Notes under the pieces: generated by a model | The model's input: only the letters and a program-made list of their open reading frames with translations | What the model was told of the DNA's origin: nothing | The model's database searches: none | Source: DATAPE01 sp036265345 | GTDB lineage: Bacteria > Actinomycetota > CADDZG01 > WHSQ01 | Reading direction: 5' to 3' | Assembly: GCA_036265345.1 (NCBI GenBank) | Contig: DATAPE010000299.1 | Coordinates: 1-20,218 of the forward strand | DNA length: 20,218 nucleotides | Shown: in pieces, positions 7,877 through 15,900 of the stretch | How the letters are laid out: every line of letters starts with the position of its first letter | How positions within the stretch are numbered: position 1 is the first letter of the stretch | Program-made: the position numbers and the translations under genes

Positions 7877-8512
7877 ATGGCAGATCGTGAAGGGCTTGCC
7901 CCACCAGCATCTCGCGAAGCGGCAACGACCCCCGGGATCCAGGCTCCGGTCATCGCCGACCCCGGCCCCCTCGGTCTGGCGGCTTTTGCACTCACCACCT
8001 TCGTCCTGAGCATGGTCAATGCAGGTCTCGTCGACAAGACGGCCGAGCCTGTGGTCTTTGGGCTTGCACTCGCTTACGGGGGCACCGCCCAGCTGCTCGC
8101 AGGGATGTGGGAATTCCGTAAGGGGAACACTTTCGGAGCGACAGCATTCAGCTCCTACGGCGCATTTTGGATATCGTTCTGGGCGTTCGTGACATTCTTC
8201 GCCAAGGACGTGCCGGCAAGCGAGGTGGGGGCCGCAGTCGGGCTGTACCTGATCGCATGGGGGATCTTCACCGGCTACATGTTCATCGCCTCCCTCCGCA
8301 CCACCGGAGCGATCGCGACCGTATTCATCCTGCTTACGCTGACCTTCCTTATCCTGGGATTCGGCAATGCGCAAGCCAGCGATGGCATCGTCAAGTTCGG
8401 TGGATACGTAGGGATCTTGACCGCTATCGCAGCGTGGTATGCCTCGTTCGCGGGGGTCGCGAACTCAACCTTCGGAAAGGTTGTGCTGCCGGTCATGCCG
8501 TTGGCGAGATAA
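7877..8512 (+). CDS. satP: Acetate uptake transporter (GPR1/FUN34/SatP family)
   Basis: 211 residues. The ATG at 7877 follows AAAAGGAGG; an in-frame ATG further upstream (7823) lacks a site. After a ~30-residue hydrophilic N-terminus comes the family motif in the form ADPGPLGLAAFALTTFVLS (consensus NPAPLGL), followed by six membrane segments, with FGLALAYGGTAQLLAGMWEF and GNTFGATAFSSYGAFWISF matching the conserved family blocks. SatP-type proteins are hexameric succinate/acetate:proton channels of the inner membrane. The gene is 43 bp upstream of acetyl-CoA synthetase, so acetate entry and activation appear to be one operon. Confidence 0.93.
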   Translation: MADREGLAPPASREAATTPGIQAPVIADPGPLGLAAFALTTFVLSMVNAGLVDKTAEPVVFGLALAYGGTAQLLAGMWEFRKGNTFGATAFSSYGAFWISFWAFVTFFAKDVPASEVGAAVGLYLIAWGIFTGYMFIASLRTTGAIATVFILLTLTFLILGFGNAQASDGIVKFGGYVGILTAIAAWYASFAGVANSTFGKVVLPVMPLAR

Positions 8513-8555
8513 GGGTCAACTGTTCGAGTAAAGATCATCTGGTTGGGAGGGTCCC

Positions 8556-10529
8556 ATGGTTGAGAAAGAAGTTGAAAAGACCATTGAAGCTCTGCTCCAA
8601 GAGCGGAGGACGTTCAAACCACCGAAGGAATTCGCGGAGCAAGCCAACGCGAACGATGCCTCGGTCTATGAGAGGGCCGAGAAAGATCCCGACGCGTGGT
8701 GGGCCGAACAGGCCGAACGGCTGGATTGGTTCGAGAAGTGGGATCAAGTTCTGGAATGGGACCCTCCCCACCACAAGTGGTTCATAGGCGGAAAGCTCAA
8801 CGCGTCTTACAACTGTTTGGATCGCCATCTCGCAGAGCACGGCGACCGCGTCGCGTACTACTGGGAGGGCGAGCCTGGCGAAAAGCGAGCAATTACCTAT
8901 CGAGAGCTGTACGAGGAGACCTGCAGGTTCGCCAATGCACTCAAAAAGCTAGGGGTCAAGAAGGGCGATCCCGTGGCGATCTATCTTCCGATGATCCCCG
9001 AGCTTCCCGTGGCAATGCTTGCTTGCGCCCGGATCGGGGCGCCGCACTCGGTGGTGTTCGGAGGGTTCTCATCGGAGTCATTGAAGGACCGAATCAACGA
9101 CGCCGAATGCAAAGTTCTGGTTACGGCCGACGGGGGATACCGCCGCGGTCAGGAGGTACCGCTGAAGGCCAACGCCGACGGGGCCGTGAAGGATTGTCCA
9201 TCCATCGAGAGCGTCGTGGTCGTCAAGCGAACCGAGAAGGACATCGACTTCAACGAGGAAAGGGATCTCTGGTACCACGACCTCGTCAAGGATGAAGCTC
9301 CCGAATGCGAGCCCGAGGTGATGGATGCCGAAGACATCCTCTACATCCTCTATACGTCCGGGACCACCGGCAAACCGAAGGGGATCGTGCACACGACCGG
9401 CGGCTACATGACGGGCGTGTCGTCGACCCACCACAACATCTTCGACCTAAAACCGGAAAGCGATGTCTATTGGTGCGCGGCCGACATCGGGTGGGTCACC
9501 GGTCACTCGTACATCGTCTACGGACCTCTCTCGAATGGGGCCACCTCGATCCTCTACGAGGGGGCGCCCGACCATCCCGACAAGGACCGCTGGTGGTCGA
9601 TCATCGAGGAATACAAGGCCTCGATCCTCTACTGCGCACCAACCGGGATCCGGACTTTCATGAAATGGGGCACCGACTACCCTGCCAAGCACGACCTGTC
9701 GTCATTGAGATTGCTGGGCAGTGTGGGCGAGCCCATCAACCCCGAGGCGTGGATCTGGTACCAGCAGTTCATCGGCGGGGGCAAGGTGCCGGTCGTCGAT
9801 ACCTGGTGGCAAACGGAAACCGGAGCGATCATGATCACCCCGCTGCCGGGTCTGACCACACTGAAACCCGGCTCGGCCACACATCCCTATCCCGGGGTCG
9901 CTGCCGACGTAGTTGACGAGCAAGGAAACAGCGTCGGACGGGGCGGCGGCGGATACCTCGTGCTGAGGCGGCCCACCCCATCGATGCTCCGCACCATCTA
10001 CAAGGACGACGATCGCTACCGCGAGACATACTTCTCGAAGTTCGGCGACGACGTCTACTTCGCCGGCGACGGTTGCAAGCTGGACGAGGAAGGCTATTAC
10101 TGGCTTCTCGGACGGGTGGACGACGTCATGAACGTCGCCGGACACCGCATCTCTACCTACGAAGTTGAGTCGGCGCTGGTCGACCATCCCTCGGTGGCCG
10201 AGGCCGCGGTCGTCGGGCGCAAGGATCCCAAGGAAGGCGAAGCGATCGTCGCCTACGTCACGCCGAAAGGAAACGTAACTGGGGATGAGGCGCTGATCCA
10301 AGAGCTACGCGGCCACGTCAGCAAGATCATCGGCAAGATCGCGCGTCCGCAGTCGATCATCTTTACCGACGACCTGCCCAAGACACGCTCTGGAAAGATC
10401 ATGCGCCGGTTGCTGCGAGACGTCGCAGAGGAGAGGGAGCTCGGCGACGTGACCACGCTTTTGAACGCGCCGATCCTCGACGAGATACGCGACAAGGCTG
10501 CCACCCAGAAGGCTCAAGAGGAGGGCTGA
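8556..10529 (+). CDS. acs: Acetate-CoA ligase (AMP-forming acetyl-CoA synthetase)
   Basis: 657 residues, full length for Acs. It makes acetyl-CoA from acetate, ATP and CoA through acetyl-AMP. Visible motifs are the N-terminal KWFIGGKLNASYNCLDRHL, the adenylation P-loop YTSGTTGKPKGIVHT (about 266-280), DTWWQTETGA (about 415-424) with the Trp that limits the pocket to acetate, the hinge region YYWLLGRVDDVMNVAGHRIST (about 514-534), and LPKTRSGKIMRRLLR with the catalytic Lys near 614. In other bacteria that Lys is switched off by acetylation; no acetyltransferase or deacetylase of that system is next to it. Start ATG 8556 follows GGGAGG. It is downstream of satP and 25 bp upstream of the phosphatase gene. 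Confidence 0.97.
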   Translation: MVEKEVEKTIEALLQERRTFKPPKEFAEQANANDASVYERAEKDPDAWWAEQAERLDWFEKWDQVLEWDPPHHKWFIGGKLNASYNCLDRHLAEHGDRVAYYWEGEPGEKRAITYRELYEETCRFANALKKLGVKKGDPVAIYLPMIPELPVAMLACARIGAPHSVVFGGFSSESLKDRINDAECKVLVTADGGYRRGQEVPLKANADGAVKDCPSIESVVVVKRTEKDIDFNEERDLWYHDLVKDEAPECEPEVMDAEDILYILYTSGTTGKPKGIVHTTGGYMTGVSSTHHNIFDLKPESDVYWCAADIGWVTGHSYIVYGPLSNGATSILYEGAPDHPDKDRWWSIIEEYKASILYCAPTGIRTFMKWGTDYPAKHDLSSLRLLGSVGEPINPEAWIWYQQFIGGGKVPVVDTWWQTETGAIMITPLPGLTTLKPGSATHPYPGVAADVVDEQGNSVGRGGGGYLVLRRPTPSMLRTIYKDDDRYRETYFSKFGDDVYFAGDGCKLDEEGYYWLLGRVDDVMNVAGHRISTYEVESALVDHPSVAEAAVVGRKDPKEGEAIVAYVTPKGNVTGDEALIQELRGHVSKIIGKIARPQSIIFTDDLPKTRSGKIMRRLLRDVAEERELGDVTTLLNAPILDEIRDKAATQKAQEEG

Positions 10530-10554
10530 GTCCCGCGAGGGCGTCGCTAGCTCG

Positions 10555-11340
10555 ATGGCCGATTACTCCACCGAGCTAGCGGCCGCGCGCGACTTCGCCC
10601 TGCTCGGCGGCCGCATCGCTCTGAGTCACTACCGGAAGGATCCCCGCCGAGAGCGGAAGGCCGACGGCACCTGGGTTACGGAGGCCGACTGGGCGGTGGA
10701 AGCACAGATCCGCCTGCGGATCGCGCGTACCTTTCCCGATCACAACATCCTGGGAGAGGAAGAAGGGCTGACCGGGGCGGGAGGCGGGCCCCCGCAACCC
10801 GACGCACCAACTTGGATCATCGATCCGATCGATGGGACTCACAACTACATGGCTGAGATCCCGATCTGGGCCACGCTGGTAGCGCTTCGGGTGGCCGGCA
10901 CCAGCGTGGTGGGCGTCTGCCACGCTCCGGCTCTCGGCGAGACCTACCTCGCGGCAACCGGCATGGGGGCCCAGTGCAATGAGGAGCCGATCTCGGTGGA
11001 CCCCCAAGAGCGCCTCGAAGACGCAACGGTCATCTTCGGTAGCGCTAAAGGATTCAAAGAGCACGGCTTGGAAGGCCTGTTCGACAATCTCGTTGGCGGC
11101 AGCCGCCGCTCGCGCGGCTTTGGCGACTTTTGGGGGCACATGTTGGTGGCTCGAGGCGCCGCCCACGTCATGGTGGAGGCGAGCCTTGCAGTGTGGGATG
11201 TCGCTGCACTGCAACCCATCGTTTCGGAAGCCGGGGGCAGGCTTTCGCAGCTAGACGGGTCCAGCTGGGCTGAGGGCGGCGGTTGCATCACTACGAACGG
11301 AGTCCTGCACGACCAGGTGGTAGCGCTGGGCAAGCATTAG
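10555..11340 (+). CDS. Inositol-monophosphatase-family phosphatase (possible histidinol-phosphatase HisN)
   Basis: 261 residues, the usual length. Metal-site motifs of the Mg-dependent, lithium-sensitive phosphatase family are all visible: ADWAVEAQIR, ILGEEEG (about 65-71), WIIDPIDGTHNY (about 87-98) and AVWDVAALQPIVSEAGG (about 212-228). The FGDFWGHMLVARGAAHVMVE segment resembles actinobacterial HisN, so histidinol phosphate is a reasonable substrate, but inositol phosphate cannot be excluded. There is no strong ribosome site, so expression probably depends on coupling to acs, 25 bp upstream. Its TAG stop shares four bases (11337-11340) with the stop of the convergent rdgB gene. Confidence 0.87.
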   Translation: MADYSTELAAARDFALLGGRIALSHYRKDPRRERKADGTWVTEADWAVEAQIRLRIARTFPDHNILGEEEGLTGAGGGPPQPDAPTWIIDPIDGTHNYMAEIPIWATLVALRVAGTSVVGVCHAPALGETYLAATGMGAQCNEEPISVDPQERLEDATVIFGSAKGFKEHGLEGLFDNLVGGSRRSRGFGDFWGHMLVARGAAHVMVEASLAVWDVAALQPIVSEAGGRLSQLDGSSWAEGGGCITTNGVLHDQVVALGKH

Positions 11341-11927
11341 ATCAGACCCCGTTCCTGCAACCGCTCCCGGAGGGCGCGGAACGCACGGCCCCTGTGACTG
11401 AATGCCAGCTTCTCAGGCAGCGGGATCTCCCCCATAGTGCGCGACTCGCCCGCGGGGACGACATACGGGTCGTAGCCGAAACCGAGATGGCCTCTCCCCT
11501 CCCTCACAACCCGGCCCTCGCACGCCCCTTCTTCGACGATGGAGGTCCCGTCGGTTCCGAGGTAGACCGCCGCACACCGATAGCGGCAGCGACGCAGATC
11601 GTCGGCGACTTCGGCGAGCGCGTCGATGAGCTTGCTGTTGTTCTCCTTGTCGGTCGCCATCTCGCCTGCGTAGCGAGCCGACCTCACCCCGGGTGCCCCC
11701 CCGAGAGCATCGACCTCGAGACCCGAGTCGTCTGCCACGGCCGGCAGTCCCGCTGCGGCAACAACGGCGCGCGCCTTGGCCAGGGCGTTGTCCTCGAAAG
11801 TGTCGAACGGTTCTTCGAGCTCGAGATCGGGAGCGACCTCGTCGAGCGGGACGAGGTCGATTTCGGGCAACAACAGTCTCACCTGCTCGGTCTTGTGCCG
11901 GTTACGCGATGCGAAGACTGCCTTCAC
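11337..11927 (-). CDS. rdgB: Non-canonical purine NTP pyrophosphatase (RdgB/HAM1/ITPase)
   Basis: 196 residues. The enzyme hydrolyses dITP, ITP and XTP to the monophosphates and keeps deaminated purines out of nucleic acids. Motifs are the N-terminal FASRNRHKTEQV (nucleotide-binding S-x-N-x-x-K form), FEDNALAKARAV, the metal site ADDSGLEVDALGGAPGVRSARYAG, GFGYDPYVVP and the closing FSHRGRAFRALRE. The start is GTG 11927, which directly abuts the stop of rph; GGAG inside the rph end serves as ribosome site. It is the last gene of the nine-gene operon and follows rph as in mycobacteria. It meets the phosphatase gene tail to tail with a 4-bp overlap. Confidence 0.96.
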   Translation of the reverse strand: MKAVFASRNRHKTEQVRLLLPEIDLVPLDEVAPDLELEEPFDTFEDNALAKARAVVAAAGLPAVADDSGLEVDALGGAPGVRSARYAGEMATDKENNSKLIDALAEVADDLRRCRYRCAAVYLGTDGTSIVEEGACEGRVVREGRGHLGFGYDPYVVPAGESRTMGEIPLPEKLAFSHRGRAFRALRERLQERGLI

Positions 11928-12659
11928 TTACTCCTGCACGCCGGGTCGGAGAGCTTCCAATTGGCTAGCCGTGAGCTCCTTTATCCCCTTGGTTGCGAGA
12001 TCCATCAACAGGTCCAGCTCGGACCTCTCGAAGGCACCCTGCTCGGCGGTCCCCTGTACCTCGACGAGCTTCTCGGCCCCCGTCATCACGACGTTCATAT
12101 CAACCTGAGCCGACGAGTCTTCGTTGTAGTCGAGATCGAGGCATGGAACCCCATCGATGATGCCCACGCTAACCGCCGACACGGTATCGAACAGCGGTGA
12201 CTCCGTCACCGTTCCGGCATCGGCCAAACGATCAAGGGCTTGCGCGAGCGCCACATAGGCGCCGGTAACGGATGCGGTCCTTGTGCCGGCGTCGGCTTGC
12301 AGGACGTCGCAGTCCAACCACAACGTCCGTTCGCCAAGAAGGCTCATGTCGATGATGGCGCGCAGGGACCTGCCGATGAGCCGCTGGATCTCTTGGGTCC
12401 TCCCCGAGGGACGGCCCTTGTTGACCTCACGTGGGATCCGCGTCGGGCTGGAGCGCGGAAGCATCGAATACTCCGCGGTCACCCATCCCCTGCCCTTGCC
12501 CTGGAGCCAGCGCGGCACACCTTCTTCCAAGGTCGCGGTGCAGATCACCCGGGTGTTGCCGGTCTCGACAAGACAGGATCCCTCTGCATAGGGCATGAAA
12601 CCGGGAGTCAGAGCGATCGGTCGCATCTCATCGGGCGCTCTGTTGTTCGCCCGGCTCAT
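11928..12659 (-). CDS. rph: Ribonuclease PH
   Basis: 243 residues. This phosphorolytic 3'-5' exoribonuclease trims tRNA precursors and works as a hexamer. The N-terminal block MRPIALTPGFMPYAEGSCLVETGNTRVICTA, shown here only as the family-defining start, is followed by GWVTAEYSMLPRS, the RSGRTQEIQRLIGRSLRA-like segment, the phosphate-binding GTRTASVTGAYVAL (catalytic Arg) and LDLDYNEDSSAQVDMNVVM with the metal-binding Asp residues. The ATG at 12659 overlaps the stop of the MBL gene by ATGA, with GGAG inside the end of that gene as ribosome site; a longer open frame to 12878 overlaps that gene and is not supported. Confidence 0.96.
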   Translation of the reverse strand: MSRANNRAPDEMRPIALTPGFMPYAEGSCLVETGNTRVICTATLEEGVPRWLQGKGRGWVTAEYSMLPRSSPTRIPREVNKGRPSGRTQEIQRLIGRSLRAIIDMSLLGERTLWLDCDVLQADAGTRTASVTGAYVALAQALDRLADAGTVTESPLFDTVSAVSVGIIDGVPCLDLDYNEDSSAQVDMNVVMTGAEKLVEVQGTAEQGAFERSELDLLMDLATKGIKELTASQLEALRPGVQE

Positions 12660-13402
12660 CCTCCGACCTCCATCTGCAAACCGTCGGCCGCAAGTTGCAC
12701 GCGGACTCCACCGGCGGCCTTGCTGGCTTCGGCAAGCGAGATGCCCAGATCGTGACCGGGCGGTAGATGGGTAAGCACGAGGCTGCTTGCGCCCCCGCTC
12801 ACCGCAGCGGTGGCGGCCTGGGTTGCGCTGAGATGCCCCTCCCACAAGCGGTCGCCATCCTGATAGGTCGCCTCGCACAAGAAGACGTCCGCATCGCCGG
12901 CGAGACCTTCGACATCGAAATCCGGCCCGGTGTCGGCAGAGTAAGCGAATACGCCACCATCCCGTTCGATGCGCACCCCAAGCGTCTCGGGGGGATGCGC
13001 CATATCGAAGAACGAGAAGGACGCGCCTGCGATGTCGATCTTGTCATTGGGCTCCACGCAACGGAGATCGAAAGCCTCATCCACTTGGGAGGTGAAGGCC
13101 AGTACGCGGTCGATCGTTTCGGCCGGCGCCCAGAGCGGGATCGGTTCCATGGGCTCCGGCCCACCGTATTGCCTGGCGTGGAACAGCTGAAAGACGTCGA
13201 TCGTGTGATCCGGATGCCGGTGTGAAAGCAGCACGCCATCCACATCCGCAAAGTCGAGAGTCTCGAGAAGCCGCACCCACGTGCCGCCCCCGGCATCGAG
13301 CCACAGCCGGGCGCCCCCGAAGTCCACGAGATAGCCGGAGGCGGCGCGGTCGGGGGTTGCGTACCACGCCGAGCTTCCCAGCACCGTGACCGAGAAACTC
13401 AT
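12656..13402 (-). CDS. MBL-fold metallohydrolase, orthologue of the mycobacterial Rv1339-type cAMP phosphodiesterase by position
   Basis: 248 residues. The metallo-beta-lactamase metal motif H-x-H-x-D-H is LLSHRHPDHTID near residue 71, with later ligands in DMAHPPET (His), AYSADTGP (Asp) and LTHLPPGH (His). The opening VTVLGSSAWYATPDRAASGYLV resembles the RNase Z-like branch. In mycobacteria the gene between murI and rph (Rv1339) has been reported as an atypical cAMP phosphodiesterase; the same position here, plus the fold, suggests a cyclic-nucleotide phosphodiesterase, but this is inference. The ATG at 13402 overlaps the murI stop by ATGA, and the stop overlaps rph by ATGA, so it is translationally coupled on both sides. 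Confidence 0.9.
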   Translation of the reverse strand: MSFSVTVLGSSAWYATPDRAASGYLVDFGGARLWLDAGGGTWVRLLETLDFADVDGVLLSHRHPDHTIDVFQLFHARQYGGPEPMEPIPLWAPAETIDRVLAFTSQVDEAFDLRCVEPNDKIDIAGASFSFFDMAHPPETLGVRIERDGGVFAYSADTGPDFDVEGLAGDADVFLCEATYQDGDRLWEGHLSATQAATAAVSGGASSLVLTHLPPGHDLGISLAEASKAAGGVRVQLAADGLQMEVGG

Positions 13403-14238
13403 GAGCGCCGCGCGGGCTCGTGAAGCCACGGACGCTGCTCCACTTCCGTGAAGGCAGAACCCAGCAAGCGGGAGGCCAAGTCGCCGAGCAGTGTTTCCCC
13501 GCCCGAAGCGATGAAGCGATGCACACCCGGCAACTCGCCGGCGTGAAGCAGACCCGCATCCTTCAGCTTTACGTAGACCTCTTCCGCCGTCACTTCCGCG
13601 CTGGAAATCAGCACTACGTCATCTCCCAACACGTATCGGATCACTCCTGAGAGGAGAGGGTAGTGGGTGCAGCCGAGGATCACCGTGTCCACGCCTGAGG
13701 CCCTCAACGGAGCGAGGTATGCCTCGGCCGCTGCCACAAGCTCGTCGGAGGTCGAATCGCCCTTCTCGACGAATTCCACGAACCGCGGGCAGGCTTGAGA
13801 CACGAGCGTCACACCTGGGTTGTGACGGCGAACTGCATCGTCGTAGGAGCGAGAGGAGATCGTGACCTTGGTCCCGATCACCCCTATGCGGCCGTTACGG
13901 CTGGCGGCGGTGGCGGCGCGAACGCCGGGTTCGATCACGCTTAGTACGGGTATCTCGTAGCGCTGTTGCGCTTCGATCAATGCCGCGGATGCGGCCGCGT
14001 TGCACGCCACCACCAGCAGCTTTACCTGTTCCCTGACCAGGGCGTCCATGATCTCCAGAGCGAAGCGCCGCACCTCCTCCACCGGCCGGGGGCCGTACGG
14101 ACAACGTGCGGTATCTCCGAAATAGATGACGTCTTCGTGGGGAAGCACATCGATCACCGCACGGGCGACGGTTAACCCCCCGACACCGGAGTCGAACATG
14201 CCGATCGGCTGATCCGACCGGGCGCTCTCTACCACCAC
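13399..14238 (-). CDS. murI: Glutamate racemase
   Basis: 279 residues. The enzyme makes D-glutamate for peptidoglycan. Motifs are PIGMFDSGVGGLTVARAV at the N-terminus, YFGDTARCPYG, the first catalytic Cys in VVACNAAASAA and the second in DTVILGCTHYPLL. The first catalytic motif is CNAAS where CNTAS is usual, a tolerated variation in many sequences. Start: two adjacent GTG codons at 14238 and 14235 follow GGAGGA at a good distance, so 14238 is chosen. The gene therefore overlaps the end of cysM by 10 bases and the MBL gene by 4. A longer open frame to 14451 is a cysM shadow. The murI-MBL-rph-rdgB order matches mycobacteria. Confidence 0.95.
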   Translation of the reverse strand: MVVESARSDQPIGMFDSGVGGLTVARAVIDVLPHEDVIYFGDTARCPYGPRPVEEVRRFALEIMDALVREQVKLLVVACNAAASAALIEAQQRYEIPVLSVIEPGVRAATAASRNGRIGVIGTKVTISSRSYDDAVRRHNPGVTLVSQACPRFVEFVEKGDSTSDELVAAAEAYLAPLRASGVDTVILGCTHYPLLSGVIRYVLGDDVVLISSAEVTAEEVYVKLKDAGLLHAGELPGVHRFIASGGETLLGDLASRLLGSAFTEVEQRPWLHEPARRS

Positions 14239-15170
14239 AACACTTCCTCCACGTTCGACTCCGCTACATCGATCTCTTGGGTCCAGGCGTCCGTGGAAAG
14301 GTACTTCCATCCCCCATCGGGCAGCAGGCACACCACGTCCCCACCCCCGTCTGCGGCGAGGCGGTCGGAGACTCGCTGAGCCACCCAGATCACCGCTCCG
14401 GACGAGATGCCGGCGAAGATCCCCTCTCGCTGGAGGACCTCGCGCGTCCACAGGATCGACTCCCGGGCGCGCACCTTGACCTTGCCATCGAGCATCTCGG
14501 GGTCAAACAATGGCGGGATATATCCATCCTCCAGCGAGCGCAACCCATAGACCAGCTCGCCCAGCTCCGGCTCGGCCGCGACCACGCGGATACCGGGGTC
14601 GTGCTCCTTGAGGCGTTTGCCCACGCCCATCAGGGTTCCTCCGGTGCCAAGCCCCGCGACGAACGCCTTGACGGCGGGGAGATCCTCGAGGATCTCCCGT
14701 CCCGTCCCGTGGTAGTGCGCCAGCAGGTTCGCCTGGTTGCCGTACTGAAAGGGCATGTAGTACTTAGCTTCGTCGGCGAGCTCTTGCGCGAGGACGACCG
14801 AGCCGTTAGTGCCCTTGGCCCCCTCGGAAAAGATGATGTCCGCACCGAATGCCCGCAGTAGCTGCACCCGCTCTGCGCTCGCGTTATCCGGCATCACCGC
14901 GGTAAAGCGATACCCGCGCAGCTTGCAGACCATCGCAAGCGCGATGCCGGTGTTGCCCGAGGTGGGTTCGAGGATCACTTTGTCTGGGGTTAGCTCCCCG
15001 GAAGCTTCGCCGGCCTCCACCATTGCAAGGGCTATCCGGTCCTTCACGGATCCCATCGGATTCTGGCCCTCCAGCTTGACCCACATACGGACCGAGGGCT
15101 GAGGGCTCAGACGAGGAACCTCGACCAGAGGGGTGTTGCCTATGAGGTCGAGGATGGATCCGTACTTCAA
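14229..15170 (-). CDS. cysM: CysO-dependent cysteine synthase (O-phosphoserine sulfhydrylase type)
   Basis: 313 residues. PLP enzyme of the cysteine synthase family: ILDLIGNTPLVEVPRL, the Schiff-base Lys in NPMGSVKDRIAL near residue 44, the substrate loop EPTSGNTGIALAM near 68-80, AGLGTGGTLMG for the PLP phosphate, and GISSGA near the C-terminus. It resembles mycobacterial CysM rather than CysK at PEYG-like and GWKYLSTDAW segments and in the short C-terminal LWW tail. Mycobacterial CysM uses O-phosphoserine and takes sulfur from the thiocarboxylate of CysO rather than free sulfide. That assignment is supported by the cysO and mec genes directly upstream. Start is TTG 15170, overlapping the cysO stop as TTGA; no ATG or GTG exists in the right region. 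Confidence 0.93.
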   Translation of the reverse strand: MKYGSILDLIGNTPLVEVPRLSPQPSVRMWVKLEGQNPMGSVKDRIALAMVEAGEASGELTPDKVILEPTSGNTGIALAMVCKLRGYRFTAVMPDNASAERVQLLRAFGADIIFSEGAKGTNGSVVLAQELADEAKYYMPFQYGNQANLLAHYHGTGREILEDLPAVKAFVAGLGTGGTLMGVGKRLKEHDPGIRVVAAEPELGELVYGLRSLEDGYIPPLFDPEMLDGKVKVRARESILWTREVLQREGIFAGISSGAVIWVAQRVSDRLAADGGGDVVCLLPDGGWKYLSTDAWTQEIDVAESNVEEVLWW

Positions 15171-15445
15171 ACGCCGCCCGCAACGGACGGCAGCAATGAC
15201 ACGACATCTCCCTCGGACACCTTGGTGTCCAAGCGATCGAGATAACGAGCGTCCTCATCGTTCACATAGACGTTCACGAACCGGTGCAGCTGCCCTTCGG
15301 GGGCCATGAGCTGCCTCTTCATCCCCGGGTAGTGGCGGTCCAACTCTTCGATGAGATCGGCGATGGTCCCCGCCTGCAGGGTGACGACCGATTCCCCCGC
15401 GGTGAACTTGCGGAACACCGTCGGGATCCGTACTTCGACTGACAA
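15167..15445 (-). CDS. cysO: CysO sulfur-carrier protein (MoaD/ThiS/ubiquitin-like)
   Basis: 92 residues from TTG 15445, which follows AAGGAGG. From this start the protein LSVEVRIPTVFRKFTAGES aligns without a gap to mycobacterial CysO (MNVTVSIPTIL..). An ATG at 15472 is an alternative that adds nine residues. The ubiquitin-fold signature LHRFVNVYVNDEDARYLDRLDTKVS is clear, and the C-terminus is LLPSVAGGV. The diglycine should be adenylated by an E1-like enzyme (MoeZ type, not in this window) and converted to a thiocarboxylate that gives sulfur to CysM. The extra Val after GG is unusual: mycobacterial CysO ends in GG, so trimming would be needed first. It sits between mec and cysM. Confidence 0.93.
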   Translation of the reverse strand: MSVEVRIPTVFRKFTAGESVVTLQAGTIADLIEELDRHYPGMKRQLMAPEGQLHRFVNVYVNDEDARYLDRLDTKVSEGDVVSLLPSVAGGV

Positions 15446-15477
15446 ACTGCCTCCTTGGTCGAGGGTGCGCATGGTAT

Positions 15478-15900
15478 TCAACCCTCGAAGCGCACCCGAA
15501 GTTCCTGGATATCGCCGGTTTCGTCCGCCCAGAAGGCCTTGGAGATGCGGAACGCCCGGATTACCGGGGGCGCCTCGGATAGGGAGACGATCACGTAGGG
15601 GACGTCCTCACTGGCCAGCCGGACATCGGTAGGCGAGGGATAAGCCTCGGTGTGGGTGTGGGAATGGAAGACCCCGCACAGCTCCCACCCCTGTTCGTCG
15701 AGCTCTCGATAGACCTTGAGCTGTTCGGCCGGATCCAGCGCATAGCGAACCGGGCTGGCGGCGGCATTCGTCATAGGGAAGACCTTGGTAGCCCGGCCCC
15801 CCCTGCCGGCCAACAATCCGCAGGATTCGTTGGGCTGGCCCGACAGGCAATGTTCCACCATCGCCTCCACGATCTGGCGGGGCAGCTGCAGCTCACGCAA
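15478..15900 (-). CDS. mec: Mec, JAMM/MPN+ metalloprotease releasing cysteine from CysO
   Basis: 140 residues with a complete JAMM zinc site: the Glu in NESCGLLAG near residue 25 and H-x-H-x7-S-x2-D in CGVFHSHTHTEAYPSPTDV near residues 74-88. In mycobacteria this protease cuts the CysO-cysteine adduct after the diglycine, giving free cysteine and CysO. The PMTNAAASPVRYALDPAEQLKVYRE segment is typical of the Mec subfamily. Start is TTG 15900: the frame has a stop at 15934-15936 and no ATG or GTG in between. It overlaps the end of selD by 8 bases and has no clear ribosome site, so it is probably coupled to selD translation. Mec might also remove the extra C-terminal Val of CysO (inference). Confidence 0.94.
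   Translation of the reverse strand: MRELQLPRQIVEAMVEHCLSGQPNESCGLLAGRGGRATKVFPMTNAAASPVRYALDPAEQLKVYRELDEQGWELCGVFHSHTHTEAYPSPTDVRLASEDVPYVIVSLSEAPPVIRAFRISKAFWADETGDIQELRVRFEG

Noticed and set aside
7685..8374. Long minus-strand ORF opposite satP
   Set aside because: It has no recognisable motifs and a shadow-type composition; the plus strand encodes a clear transporter with a strong ribosome site.
13422..13441. Mobile elements, insertion sequences or att sites anywhere in the window
   Set aside because: No transposase, integrase, terminal inverted repeat or target duplication was seen; the tRNA-Leu 3' end is not repeated nearby. The coordinates given are nominal because the statement covers the whole window.
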